Assembly: GCA_016235825.1 (NCBI GenBank)
Contig: JACRIL010000245.1
Coordinates: 1 to 37,238 of the forward strand
DNA from: Planctomycetota bacterium
GTDB lineage: Bacteria > Planctomycetota > Phycisphaerae > SM23-33
Direction of reading: 5' to 3'
Length of the DNA stretch: 37,238 nt
Shown here in pieces: positions 22,361 through 29,706 of the stretch. Under the pieces are notes generated by a model, which worked only from the letters and a program-made list of their open reading frames with translations, was not told the origin of the DNA and made no database searches. Each line of letters opens with the position of its first letter. Within the stretch, counting starts at the first letter, position 1. The translations under genes and the position numbers were made by a program.

Positions 22361-23179
22361 TCATCTATGTTCGTCGCCGAGGGAGCACAGGCCGCGATTG
22401 TACGGTTTTTGGGCGGCCAGCACCTTGCGGACGAATTCGCGGAAGCGTATGGCCGGGGCGCCCCAGTTGCTTCGATGGTCCATCTCGTCGAGGGCCTTTT
22501 TGGGCGTCAGGGCCTTGCGGTAGAGAAGGTCGAAGGCCTCCTTGATTTGCGTGCGGTCGGCCTCGGTGATGTCCGGCGCGCGGCGCAGGCCGATGACGTT
22601 GAGCGTCGAGATGGTGTTGCTGCGGCGGGAAAGCATGCAGAACGGAGGGATGTGCTGGCTGGTCGCCGCTCCGCCCTGAGTCATCACCCGCTCGCCGATC
22701 CAGACGAACTGGTGGATAAGCACGTTGCCCGAGAGTATGGCGCCTCTGCCTATGACGGAATGTCCGGCCACCAGCGCGCCGTTCGCCAAAATCGCCTCAT
22801 CCTCGACGGTCGTGTCGTGCCCGGCGTGCGAGTAGCCCATCCAGTATGTCCTGCTGCCGACGGTGGTCGCCCCGCCGGGCGTGGTGGCCCGCGAGATTGT
22901 TACGCCCTCGCGGAAGGTGTTCTTGTCGCCGATTTGCAGATAGCTGACGGTGTCGGGCGAGAATTTAAGGTCCTGCGGCTCGCCGCCCAGGACCACGAAG
23001 CTGTCCAGCATATTGCCCTCGCCCAGCGTGGTGTAGCGTCTGACGATGCAGTGGGACAGCAGCACCGTCCCGGGACCGATCTTCACGTCAGGCTCGATCA
23101 GGCAGTGCGGCCCGATTTCCACGTCTTCGGCAAGGGCGGCCTTGGGGTCAACTATCGCGGTTGGATGGATTTTTGGCAT
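22361..23179 (-). CDS. lpxA: UDP-N-acetylglucosamine acyltransferase
   Basis: First enzyme of lipid A synthesis: transfers a hydroxyacyl chain from ACP to UDP-GlcNAc in the cytoplasm. 272 residues, close to the family norm. A left-handed beta-helix of hexapeptide units opens with I-H-P-T-A-I-V-D-P-K-A and contains L-G-G-E-P-Q-D-L-K-F and the catalytic G-H-D-T-T-V with His121 (His125 in E. coli). The C-terminal helical part (R-R-A-P-D-I-T-E-A-D) is typical. I chose the ATG at 23179, where family members start; a TTGACA-type promoter at 23187-23214 overlaps the alternative ATG at 23203. Divergent from ispA. It indicates a lipopolysaccharide-bearing outer membrane. Confidence 0.9.
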   Translation of the reverse strand: MPKIHPTAIVDPKAALAEDVEIGPHCLIEPDVKIGPGTVLLSHCIVRRYTTLGEGNMLDSFVVLGGEPQDLKFSPDTVSYLQIGDKNTFREGVTISRATTPGGATTVGSRTYWMGYSHAGHDTTVEDEAILANGALVAGHSVIGRGAILSGNVLIHQFVWIGERVMTQGGAATSQHIPPFCMLSRRSNTISTLNVIGLRRAPDITEADRTQIKEAFDLLYRKALTPKKALDEMDHRSNWGAPAIRFREFVRKVLAAQKPYNRGLCSLGDEHR

Positions 23180-23186
23180 GGTTGAA

Positions 23187-23214
23187 ATGTTATCCTGCGG
23201 CATGGAATTGTCAA
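23187..23214 (-). promoter_or_regulatory. Promoter of lpxA, overlapping a palindrome
   Basis: On the minus strand TTGACA (23209-23214) and TAACAT (23187-23192) are 16 bases apart, 7 bases before the ATG at 23179, predicting a leaderless message. The -35 box lies inside the perfect palindrome GGAATTG-T-CAATTCC (23204-23218), which could be an operator. Confidence 0.5.
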
Positions 23215-23284
23215 TTCCGTGTTGCGATAATGTCCCGGGAAGCACAAAAGGTGGAATTTTTTTCAGCCTGCGGGGAAGCAACGC

Positions 23285-23290
23285 TATAAT
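23285..23290 (+). promoter_or_regulatory. -10 box of ispA
   Basis: A perfect TATAAT ends 9 bases before the ispA ATG, so transcription would begin almost at the start codon. No good -35 hexamer is visible at 16-18 bases upstream (TTTCAG is the nearest). Confidence 0.5.
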
Positions 23291-23299
23291 GGCCGCACA

Positions 23300-24199
23300 A
23301 TGAGCGACAAAACCAGAGAACAATCCACAGCGCTCGGCAGGCTGCTTGAACCTTACGGCAGGCAGGTCGAGAAGGATATCGGCCAGTGGCTCATCGAGCC
23401 GGACGCGCCGGCGGAGCTGGCTGAGGCGGTGAAATATTGCGCCGTCGGCGGCAAGCGCCTGAGGCCGGCGATCGCGTTCATGTCGGCCGAGGCGGTCGGG
23501 GGCAGGATGGGCGACGAGTTGACGCGGCGATGCGCGGTGGCGGTCGAGTTGGTCCACTGCTACAGCCTGGTGCACGACGACCTTCCGGCGATGGACAACG
23601 ACGAGCTTCGCCGCGGCCTGCCGACGGCCCACGTGAAGTTCGGCCAGGCGATGGCGATACTGGCCGGCGACGCGATGCTGACGCGGGCGTTCGGCGTGCT
23701 GGGCGAATATCCCGAGCCGCGGGCGGGCCTGCTTGCGGCGGAGCTTTCGTGGGCGGCCGGGCAGGCCGGCATGATCGCGGGGCAGGCGGCGGACATGAAT
23801 CTGTGCAAATTTCCGGCCGGGGCCGACGGCCTGCGATACATCCACCTTCGCAAGACCGCGGCGATAATCCGCGCCGCCGCAAGAATGGGCGCGATTTGCG
23901 GCGGGGCAAATCCCTCGACTCTCGACTCCGTCAGCGACTTCGCCGAGGCCCTGGGCCTGGCCTTCCAGATTTACGACGACCTGCTGGACGTAACCGGCGA
24001 CGCCGCTTCGACGGGCAAAAACGTCGGCAAGGACGCCCGCGCCGGCAAACGCACGCACGCCGCGGAGATCGGGCTTGCCGCGGCCGGAAAGGCCGCCGAC
24101 GACCTTACCGCCCGGGCCGTCGAATCGCTCGCCCCGCTCGGCCAGGCAGGCCGCCGCCTGGCCGAACTTGCCGGTCTGCTCTCGGGAAGGGACCGATGA
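23300..24199 (+). CDS. ispA: Polyprenyl diphosphate synthase, farnesyl diphosphate synthase type
   Basis: Chain-elongating prenyltransferase, 299 residues, all-helical and cytoplasmic, condensing isopentenyl diphosphate with allylic diphosphates. The substrate box G-G-K-R-L-R-P (50-56), the first Asp-rich motif D-D-L-P-A-M-D (93-99) and the second D-D-L-L-D (226-230) are all intact. The two-residue insertion in the first motif (DDxxxxD) is typical of bacterial FPP/GGPP synthases. Product length cannot be fixed from sequence; residues before the first motif (C-Y-S-L-V-H) are moderately bulky and fit FPP. The ATG at 23300 has a -10 box just upstream and no ribosome site. Divergent from lpxA. 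Confidence 0.92.
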   Translation: MSDKTREQSTALGRLLEPYGRQVEKDIGQWLIEPDAPAELAEAVKYCAVGGKRLRPAIAFMSAEAVGGRMGDELTRRCAVAVELVHCYSLVHDDLPAMDNDELRRGLPTAHVKFGQAMAILAGDAMLTRAFGVLGEYPEPRAGLLAAELSWAAGQAGMIAGQAADMNLCKFPAGADGLRYIHLRKTAAIIRAAARMGAICGGANPSTLDSVSDFAEALGLAFQIYDDLLDVTGDAASTGKNVGKDARAGKRTHAAEIGLAAAGKAADDLTARAVESLAPLGQAGRRLAELAGLLSGRDR

Positions 24200-24319
24200 A
24201 AACGCCCGCTTTTCCCCTTTTTCTTCCGGCCGGCCGGAAGTTTTTCAGATTAATCTGATATTGCCCGATATTTCGCGAGCCTGCCCCAAAAAAACGACTT
24301 TTTGGCGGGGCTTCAGACG

Positions 24320-24325
24320 TATAAT
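24320..24325 (+). promoter_or_regulatory. Candidate -10 box of the REC-HDOD gene
   Basis: A perfect TATAAT in CAGACGTATAATACTTC lies about 104 bases before the ATG at 24429. The -35 region is weak. A leader of about 97 bases would result. Confidence 0.4.
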
Positions 24326-24428
24326 ACTTCAGAGGCAAACATTTCTTTCTTGTCGATCCGGGCTTGTAAGCAAAGTTATGGATAGTGAAACTGCCAGAGG
24401 CTGCTCTTCAGATACAAAGGATCAAGCA

Positions 24429-25703
24429 ATGGCAAGTCCGTCCGCAAAATCGTCAGGTTCGCCTGCGGCCGCGCAGCGGCGCAGACTGCTGTTCGTCGAT
24501 GACGAGCCCAACGTCATATCCGGCCTGCGCCGCATGCTGCACAAGCACAGCGACGCTTGGGACATGCAGTTCATGACAAATGCGGCCGAGGCCCTCGAGC
24601 GCGTCGGCAGGGAATCTTTCGACGTGGTCGTCTCCGACATGCGGATGCCAGGAATGGACGGCGGGACCTTTCTGGCAAAGGTGGCGGCGCAGTGCCCGCA
24701 GACCGTCAGGTTCATTCTCTCAGGGAACTCTGAATTCCATCTGATCTGCAAGTCGGTCGGCTCGGCGCATCAATGTCTGGCCAAGCCGTGCAGCTACGAG
24801 ACGCTCGTCAACGCGATTAACCGCTCCTTCCGGATGGGCGACGCCCTGCGGGACAAAATCCTCAAAACGTTGGTCTCCCAGATAGGCTCGCTGCCGAGCA
24901 TTTCGGCCATTTATCAGGAGATCATGGCGGAAATGGGCAGCGGGGACCCCAGCGTAAAGCGCATCGGCGAAATCATATCCCGCGACATCGCGATGAGCGC
25001 CAAGGTGCTTCAGTTGGTGAACTCGGCTTTTTTCGGGCTTGCGACGCATGTGGAAAGCCCGCAGCATGCCGCGGTGCTTCTTGGGATCAACACCCTCAAA
25101 TCTCTGGTTATGGCGGTTCACATCTTTCATCAGGCGGGTTTTGAGGATCATGCCGGATTGTCGATTGACAAATTGAGCGAGCACAGCATAGACGTCGGCA
25201 TGTCGGCCCAGAAGATCGGCCGGCTGATCGGGCTTAATGACACGGAGGTCCAGGATGTCTTCATGGCGGGGCTTTTCCACGACATCGGCAAGCTGATATT
25301 GGCCGCAAAGCTGCCGGCGTATCGCGACATAATCCTCCATTGCCGGAAAAAGGCGTGCAGCATGTACCGGGCTGAAGCCGAAAAACTGGGCGTCTCCCAC
25401 AGCCAGGTTGGGGCGTACCTGTTGAGCCTGTGGGGTTTCCAGGGATCGATCCTGGAGGCCGTGCTTTACCACCACAGGCCGAACGAATCGCATGAAACCG
25501 CGGCCAACGTCCTGACCGCCATTCACGTCGCAAACGCGATGATGAACGAGATCGACCCGCCCGACAGGGACATATTGACTGAGCCGGCCGATCAGACATA
25601 TCTCGAGAAAAAAGGTTTATCCGATATACTGCCGGAGTGCAGGAAGATATGCCGGGATTACAAAATCAACGCTTGCAAAGTAACGCAAAGTGAAGGCCTC
25701 TGA
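24429..25703 (+). CDS. Response regulator with HDOD output domain
   Basis: 424 residues. Receiver domain about 18-140: L-L-F-V-D-D-E-P at its start, phosphoacceptor Asp70 (V-V-V-S-D-M-R-M-P-G-M-D-G) and Lys119 (C-L-A-K-P). HDOD domain about 160-365, with S-L-P-S-I-S-A-I-Y, the helix around L-V-N-S-A-F-F-G-L and G-L-F-H-D-I-G-K-L-I, which keeps an HD pair. HDOD proteins are regulatory HD-superfamily relatives, usually without proven activity. The start is the ATG at 24429 with AAAGGA 7 bases before it; an ATG at 24378 lacks a ribosome site. It opens the signalling island and pairs in design with the last regulator (33437-34597). Confidence 0.88.
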   Translation: MASPSAKSSGSPAAAQRRRLLFVDDEPNVISGLRRMLHKHSDAWDMQFMTNAAEALERVGRESFDVVVSDMRMPGMDGGTFLAKVAAQCPQTVRFILSGNSEFHLICKSVGSAHQCLAKPCSYETLVNAINRSFRMGDALRDKILKTLVSQIGSLPSISAIYQEIMAEMGSGDPSVKRIGEIISRDIAMSAKVLQLVNSAFFGLATHVESPQHAAVLLGINTLKSLVMAVHIFHQAGFEDHAGLSIDKLSEHSIDVGMSAQKIGRLIGLNDTEVQDVFMAGLFHDIGKLILAAKLPAYRDIILHCRKKACSMYRAEAEKLGVSHSQVGAYLLSLWGFQGSILEAVLYHHRPNESHETAANVLTAIHVANAMMNEIDPPDRDILTEPADQTYLEKKGLSDILPECRKICRDYKINACKVTQSEGL

Positions 25704-25831
25704 CAACCAAAAGGGCTGGCAGGCGATCCCCGTGTCCCAAAGTTGAAAACGGACTGACATGAAAAAGGAATTTTTAAGACGATACCGTCTGAGAACGGAA
25801 TTATACCATACATAATTATTGAATATAACAA

Positions 25832-25860
25832 TTGAAATAACAATAACTTACAGCTATTAT
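25832..25860 (+). promoter_or_regulatory. Sigma70-type promoter ahead of the PAS/kinase genes
   Basis: TTGAAA (25832-25837) and TATTAT (25855-25860) are separated by exactly 17 bases, each matching consensus at five of six positions. One base further on begins a run of 14 G, which would therefore cover the transcription start. A leader of about 225 bases leads to the ATG at 26093. Confidence 0.55.
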
Positions 25861-25861
25861 C

Positions 25862-25875
25862 GGGGGGGGGGGGGG
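25862..25875 (+). repeat. Homopolymer of 14 G
   Basis: Fourteen consecutive G in an AT-rich context, placed one base after the -10 box. Such tracts slip easily and are common sites of phase variation, but also of sequencing error. Confidence 0.85.
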
Positions 25876-26092
25876 TAATAGTAATTGGCATGGATTTGCA
25901 AGAGGCTCAAGTATATAATAGTAAAAGTAGGGAAGTTTTTGTCTGAATAACCAGCGAGATCGAGAGAAAGATCCGCTGGGAGGATTTTTTTGGATATCGG
26001 CGGTGGCGTGCTTTGCGTCCGCTTGTCGCGAACCGCCCTGATAAGATGAATTTTCAACTCTTAAAGCATGTCGTAGTTAGCGGAGATAAAAT

Positions 26093-26659
26093 ATGAATAG
26101 TAAATATCAGCAGGGGAACCCGTCGGCAAAATTGCGCGATAAACGCATATCCCCGATCAGCGCGTCTCCAGCCGGTGGTCAAGCCACAAAGGAACGAGGG
26201 ACGCGTCCGCGGCTGTTCGACAGTTCCATTGTCAGCACCCCGCAGGAAGCGGTTGATTTCATCACGAACATTCTGGAATCGTCCACCGAGTATTCCGTTA
26301 TCGGCAAGGACCTCGAAGGGAAGATTCTTTTGTGGAACGAGGGCGCGAGACGTCTCTATGGCTACGAGCCGGAGGAAGTCGTTGGCAAGGCCAATTCCTC
26401 CATCCTCCACACGCCGGAGGACGTGCGGGCGGGCCGGCATCAGGAAATCGTGCAAGCGGCGCTGCGCGATGGCAAATGGGACGCTGATGCGAGTGCGCAA
26501 AAGCGGCGTGCGTTTCACCGCGCGTGTCGTCATCACGCCGCGCCACGACAGCAAGGGAAAGGCAATCGGCTTTCTGCTCATCTCCAAGGACATTTCGGAC
26601 GAAATCCGCCTGACCGAAGAACTCCGGGCCACCCAGTATTACGCGCGCAGTTTGATTGA
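26093..26659 (+). CDS. N-terminal PAS fragment of a frameshifted sensor
   Basis: 188 codons, of which only about the first 130 look genuine. A PAS domain spans about 45-130: A-V-D-F-I-T-N-I-L-E-S-S-T-E-Y-S-V-I-G-K-D-L-E-G-K-I-L-L-W-N-E-G-A-R-R-L-Y-G-Y. After A-L-R-D-G-K-W (about 26480) the residues turn into low-complexity noise, while the expected continuation (T-L-M-R-V-R-K-S-G-V-R-F-T-A-R) is found in another frame. By recollection relatives read G-K-W-E-G-T-L here, so about 5 bases seem to be missing. The first half therefore ends out of frame. It is the first gene after the G14 promoter. Confidence 0.6.
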   Translation: MNSKYQQGNPSAKLRDKRISPISASPAGGQATKERGTRPRLFDSSIVSTPQEAVDFITNILESSTEYSVIGKDLEGKILLWNEGARRLYGYEPEEVVGKANSSILHTPEDVRAGRHQEIVQAALRDGKWDADASAQKRRAFHRACRHHAAPRQQGKGNRLSAHLQGHFGRNPPDRRTPGHPVLRAQFD

Positions 26660-27497
26660 AGCCTCGCTCGATCCGTTGGTCACAATCAGTCCAGAGGGCA
26701 AGATCACCGACGTCAACGAAGGCAGCATCAAGGTTACGGGCGTGCTCCGCGAGAAGCTTATCGGGACCGATTTCTCCAATTACTTCACTGAGCCCGACAA
26801 GGCTCGCGAGGGTTACCAGCAGGTCTTTGCCAAGGGCTTCGTCACCGACTATCCGCTGACCATCCGCCACAAGAATGGAAGCCTGACCGACGTGCTTTAC
26901 AATGCGTCGGTCTATAAGGACGCCCGCGGCAACGTGCTGGGCGTGTTCGCAGCCGCTCGCGACGTTACCGCGCAGAATCAGGCCTCGCAGTACGCCCGCA
27001 GCCTGATTGAGGCAAGCCTCGATCCGCTGGTCACGATCAGTCCCGAGGGCAAGATCACCGACGTCAACGAGGGCAGCATCAAGGTTACTGGCGTGCCCCG
27101 CGAGAAGCTCATCGGGACCGATTTCTCCAATTACTTCACTGAGCCTGACAAGGCTCGCGAGGGTTACCGGCAGGTCTTCGCCAAGGGCTTCGTCACCGAC
27201 TATCCGCTGACCATCCGCCACAAGAATGAAAGCCTGACCGACGTGCTTTACAATGCGTCGGTCTATAAGGGCGCCCGCGGCAACGTGCTGGGCGTGTTCG
27301 CAGCCGCGCGCGATGTTACCGCGCAAAAGAAGGCCGAGATGGAGGTTGCCGAACAGCGCAGAAAGGAGATGGAGCGCCTCGCCGACATGGAACGATTCCA
27401 GAAACTTACCGTCGGCCGGGAACTGAAAATGATCGAACTCAAGAAGGAGATCGAGGAATTGAAGAAACTGGTCCCGCACGGAAAGGCGTCGCCATGA
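26487..27497 (+). CDS. C-terminal part of the frameshifted sensor: two near-identical PAS domains and coiled coil
   Basis: Reading resumes in a different frame; the ATG at 26487 could restart translation and gives 336 residues. After the end of the first PAS domain (F-L-L-I-S-K-D-I-S-D) come two PAS units, about 53-165 and 170-282, starting A-R-S-L-I-E-A-S-L-D-P-L-V-T-I-S and differing in only a few residues. A charged coiled coil (E-V-A-E-Q-R-R-K-E-M-E-R, then I-E-L-K-K-E-I-E-E-L-K-K-L) closes the protein. There is no kinase domain; its end overlaps the next gene, a kinase lacking PAS domains, by ATGA, so the two probably form a split sensor. Full length would run from 26093 if the frameshift were repaired. 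Confidence 0.7.
   Translation: MRVRKSGVRFTARVVITPRHDSKGKAIGFLLISKDISDEIRLTEELRATQYYARSLIEASLDPLVTISPEGKITDVNEGSIKVTGVLREKLIGTDFSNYFTEPDKAREGYQQVFAKGFVTDYPLTIRHKNGSLTDVLYNASVYKDARGNVLGVFAAARDVTAQNQASQYARSLIEASLDPLVTISPEGKITDVNEGSIKVTGVPREKLIGTDFSNYFTEPDKAREGYRQVFAKGFVTDYPLTIRHKNESLTDVLYNASVYKGARGNVLGVFAAARDVTAQKKAEMEVAEQRRKEMERLADMERFQKLTVGRELKMIELKKEIEELKKLVPHGKASP
26643..27326 (+). repeat. Tandem duplication of a 351-bp PAS-coding unit
   Basis: Units start at 26643 and 26994, offset 351 bp (117 codons). By eye they differ at few positions, including at the protein level L/P, Q/R, G/E and D/G. High identity at synonymous sites points to a recent duplication or gene conversion. Confidence 0.9.
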
Positions 27498-28597
27498 TCG
27501 CCGACATCGCAACCAGCGCGGAACCGGTCCCGGCCGCTGATCCCCTCCACTATTCGAGGGCGATTCTCAACATCCTCGACGATTTCGGCGAGGAAAAGGT
27601 CCGCATGGGCGATTCCCAGAAGGCCATCCTCAACATCCTCGAAGACTCTGGCACAGAGAAGCTCAGGGTCGAGACGGATCAGAAGGCCATTTTCAACATT
27701 CTCGAAGACGTCAGTGAGGATAAGGAGCGGCTTGCCGACACCCAGAAAGCGATTGTCAACATCCTCGAAGATGTTGACGCCGAGAAAAACAAGCTGGATC
27801 ACACCAACCAGGAGATGGCCGTTGAGGTCGCCGAACGCCAGCGGGCGGAGGAGCAGGTAAAGAATCTCAACGCCTCACTGGAGCAGCGTGTCGTCGAACG
27901 CACAGTACAACTGGAAGCGGCCAACAAGGAACTGGAGGCGTTTTCCTACAGCGTGTCGCACGACTTGCGGGCGCCGTTGCGCAGCATTGACGGTTTCAGC
28001 CGCATTTTGTTGGAGGATTACAACGACAAGCTCGACGCCGAGGGCCGGGACAGCCTGAATCGCGTCCGCGCCGCCACGCAGCGTATGGGCCGACTGATTG
28101 ACGATCTGCTGAATCTCTCGCGGATCAGCCGCGCCCAGATGCGTTGTGAGCGCGTGGACTTGAGCGCCGCAGCCCGCGCCGTTGCCGCGGAACTGCAACA
28201 ACAGCAGCCCGACCGGCGGGCGACGTTCGTGGTTGCCGACGGAATGGCAGCCGAGGGCGACCCGCACCTGTTGCGGGTGGTGTTGGAGAATCTGCTGGGC
28301 AATTCCTGGAAGTTCACCGGCAAACGCGACGCGGCGATCATCGAGTTTGACCAGGCGCAGCGGGACGGGCAGACGGCGTATTTCGTGCGGGACAACGGCG
28401 CGGGCTTCGACATGACCTACGCCGACAAACTCTTCGGCGCGTTTCAGAGACTGCACGCCGGCACGGACTTTATCGGCACAGGCATCGGCTTGACCACCGT
28501 CCAACGCATTATCCACCGCCACGGCGGCCGCGTCTGGGCCGAAGGCGAAGTGAGCAAAGGCGCGACGTTCTATTTCACGTTGAAGCCGAAAGGATGA
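27494..28597 (+). CDS. Histidine kinase with four 21-residue N-terminal repeats
   Basis: 367 residues, no membrane segment. Residues 21-104 hold four units of exactly 21 residues, beginning at 21, 42, 63 and 84, each of the type Q-K-A-I-x-N-I-L-E-D-x-x-x-E-K. Twenty-one is three heptads, so the repeats probably form one continuous signalling coiled coil, followed by another helix (108-148). The HisKA domain has S-H-D-L-R-A-P with His156. The ATPase part has the N-box L-E-N-L-L-G-N-S-W-K-F, G1 V-R-D-N-G-A-G-F-D and G2 G-T-G-I-G-L. This resembles phytochrome-type kinases. The start overlaps the PAS gene stop (ATGA) with AAGG upstream. Likely partner: the next stand-alone receiver. Confidence 0.9.
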   Translation: MIADIATSAEPVPAADPLHYSRAILNILDDFGEEKVRMGDSQKAILNILEDSGTEKLRVETDQKAIFNILEDVSEDKERLADTQKAIVNILEDVDAEKNKLDHTNQEMAVEVAERQRAEEQVKNLNASLEQRVVERTVQLEAANKELEAFSYSVSHDLRAPLRSIDGFSRILLEDYNDKLDAEGRDSLNRVRAATQRMGRLIDDLLNLSRISRAQMRCERVDLSAAARAVAAELQQQQPDRRATFVVADGMAAEGDPHLLRVVLENLLGNSWKFTGKRDAAIIEFDQAQRDGQTAYFVRDNGAGFDMTYADKLFGAFQRLHAGTDFIGTGIGLTTVQRIIHRHGGRVWAEGEVSKGATFYFTLKPKG

Positions 28598-28726
28598 ACA
28601 GAAACCCGATGAAGATGCCACTAACGACACAATGCGGCGGAGCGCGGTTGCCGATCACGGCCGCAATCCTTCCGCATTTCGCGTGTTTCGTGGTTCACTT
28701 CATAAATTATCAACTCGGAGAACATC

Positions 28727-29173
28727 ATGCACAAAATCATCCTGCTGGTTGAAGACAATCCTGACGACGTCAAGCTGACGCTGCGGGCGTTCAAAAAGCA
28801 CAACATCAGCAATGATGTCGTGGTCGTGACCGACGGCGCAGAGGCGCTGGACTACATGTTCGGAACGGGGCGGTTTGCCGGGCGCGACGTGAGCCAGCGG
28901 CCGGCCATCGTCTTCCTCGACCTGAAATTGCCGAAGATGGGTGGTCTGGAGGTGTTGCGCCGCATCCGCGCCGACGAGCGGACCGCCAGGCAGCCGGTGG
29001 TCATCCTGACATCTTCAAAAGAGGAGCAGGATTTGATCGCGGGCTACGAACTGGCCGCGAACAGCTACGTGCACAAACCGGTGGACTTCGATCAGTTCGT
29101 CGAAGTCGCCCGCCAGTTGGGGCTTTACTGGCTGTTGTTGAACGAGCCGCTTCCCATTAGGAACTCTGCATGA
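28727..29173 (+). CDS. Stand-alone response regulator, Rcp1-like
   Basis: 148-residue single receiver domain without output. L-L-V-E-D-N-P-D-D opens the acidic pocket; Asp65 (F-L-D-L-K-L-P-K-M-G-G) is the phosphoacceptor and Lys117 (V-H-K-P) the conserved Lys. The long loop D-Y-M-F-G-T-G-R-F-A-G-R is characteristic of Rcp1-type regulators paired with phytochrome-like kinases, which suits the kinase just upstream. GGAG lies 9 bases before the ATG. The 129-base gap before it and the 122-base gap after it break the tight operon spacing. Confidence 0.9.
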   Translation: MHKIILLVEDNPDDVKLTLRAFKKHNISNDVVVVTDGAEALDYMFGTGRFAGRDVSQRPAIVFLDLKLPKMGGLEVLRRIRADERTARQPVVILTSSKEEQDLIAGYELAANSYVHKPVDFDQFVEVARQLGLYWLLLNEPLPIRNSA

Positions 29174-29295
29174 ACAATAATGAGCTAATTGAGGCTGGGT
29201 ATTTTTGTAATGTGGACACTCCTGTCCGCGAAAGTGTCTGCAGCACGGAACGTCCGCGTTGCGCCTCGCTGGTCGGCGTTAACTGAGGCGTTGCC

Positions 29296-29661
29296 ATGAG
29301 CAAACCCTTGCGAGCGTTGATCATCGAAGATTCCGACGCCGACGCCAAGCTGATGCTGCGCGCACTGCGGCAAACAGGCTATGAAGCGGAGTGGAAACGT
29401 GTCGAGGCGGAATCGGATTATCTGGCCCAGCTCGATCAGGGATGGGAGATCATCCTGGCTGATTACTCACTACCGAAGTTCAACGCGCCGCAGGCGCTGA
29501 AATTGTTGAAGAAACGCGGACTGGACATGCCGTTCATCGTCGTCTCCGGCACCATCGGCGAAGACAAAGCGGTCGAAATTATGAAAAACGGAGCGAGCGA
29601 CTACGTCATGAAAGACAAACTCGCGATGTTAGGTTCGGCCATCGAACGGCAGTTGCGCTAG
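29296..29661 (+). CDS. Receiver domain, N-terminal part of an amber-split hybrid kinase
   Basis: 121 codons. Receiver domain with I-I-E-D-S-D-A-D and phosphoacceptor Asp in I-L-A-D-Y-S-L-P; the family often carries V-V-S-G-T-I-G-E-D and the C-terminal D-Y-V-M-K-D, all present. The frame ends at TAG (29659-29661) after G-S-A-I-E-R-Q-L-R, then continues without other stops as V-K-D-R-R-E-K-K-L-A-E-E-S-L into a PAS/kinase in the same frame. That joining helix is exactly what intact relatives have, so the TAG most likely split one gene. GAGG precedes the ATG. Confidence 0.82.
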   Translation: MSKPLRALIIEDSDADAKLMLRALRQTGYEAEWKRVEAESDYLAQLDQGWEIILADYSLPKFNAPQALKLLKKRGLDMPFIVVSGTIGEDKAVEIMKNGASDYVMKDKLAMLGSAIERQLR

Positions 29662-29706
29662 GTCAAGGATCGCCGGGAAAAGAAGCTGGCGGAGGAATCG
29701 CTCAAA

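Larger units (their letters stand above)
25704..26092 (+). other. AT-rich intergenic region with promoter and G14 tract
   Basis: 389 bases without a gene. It is far more AT-rich than the surroundings. It holds a near-consensus promoter (25832-25860) and a run of 14 G immediately after it. The remaining 200 bases to the next start show no clear hairpin or gene. Confidence 0.6.

Noticed and set aside
24246..24257. CAGATTAATCTG palindrome after ispA as terminator
   Set aside because: AT-rich short stem without a following T-run.
25887..25899. Sigma54-like GG/GC pair (TGGCATGGATTTGCA)
   Set aside because: Spacing between GG and GC is 9, one short of the required 10, and a better sigma70-type promoter lies just upstream.
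29659..29661. TAG as a pyrrolysine codon
   Set aside because: It lies in a linker of a kinase, not in a methylamine methyltransferase, and no Pyl genes are seen; nonsense mutation is simpler.
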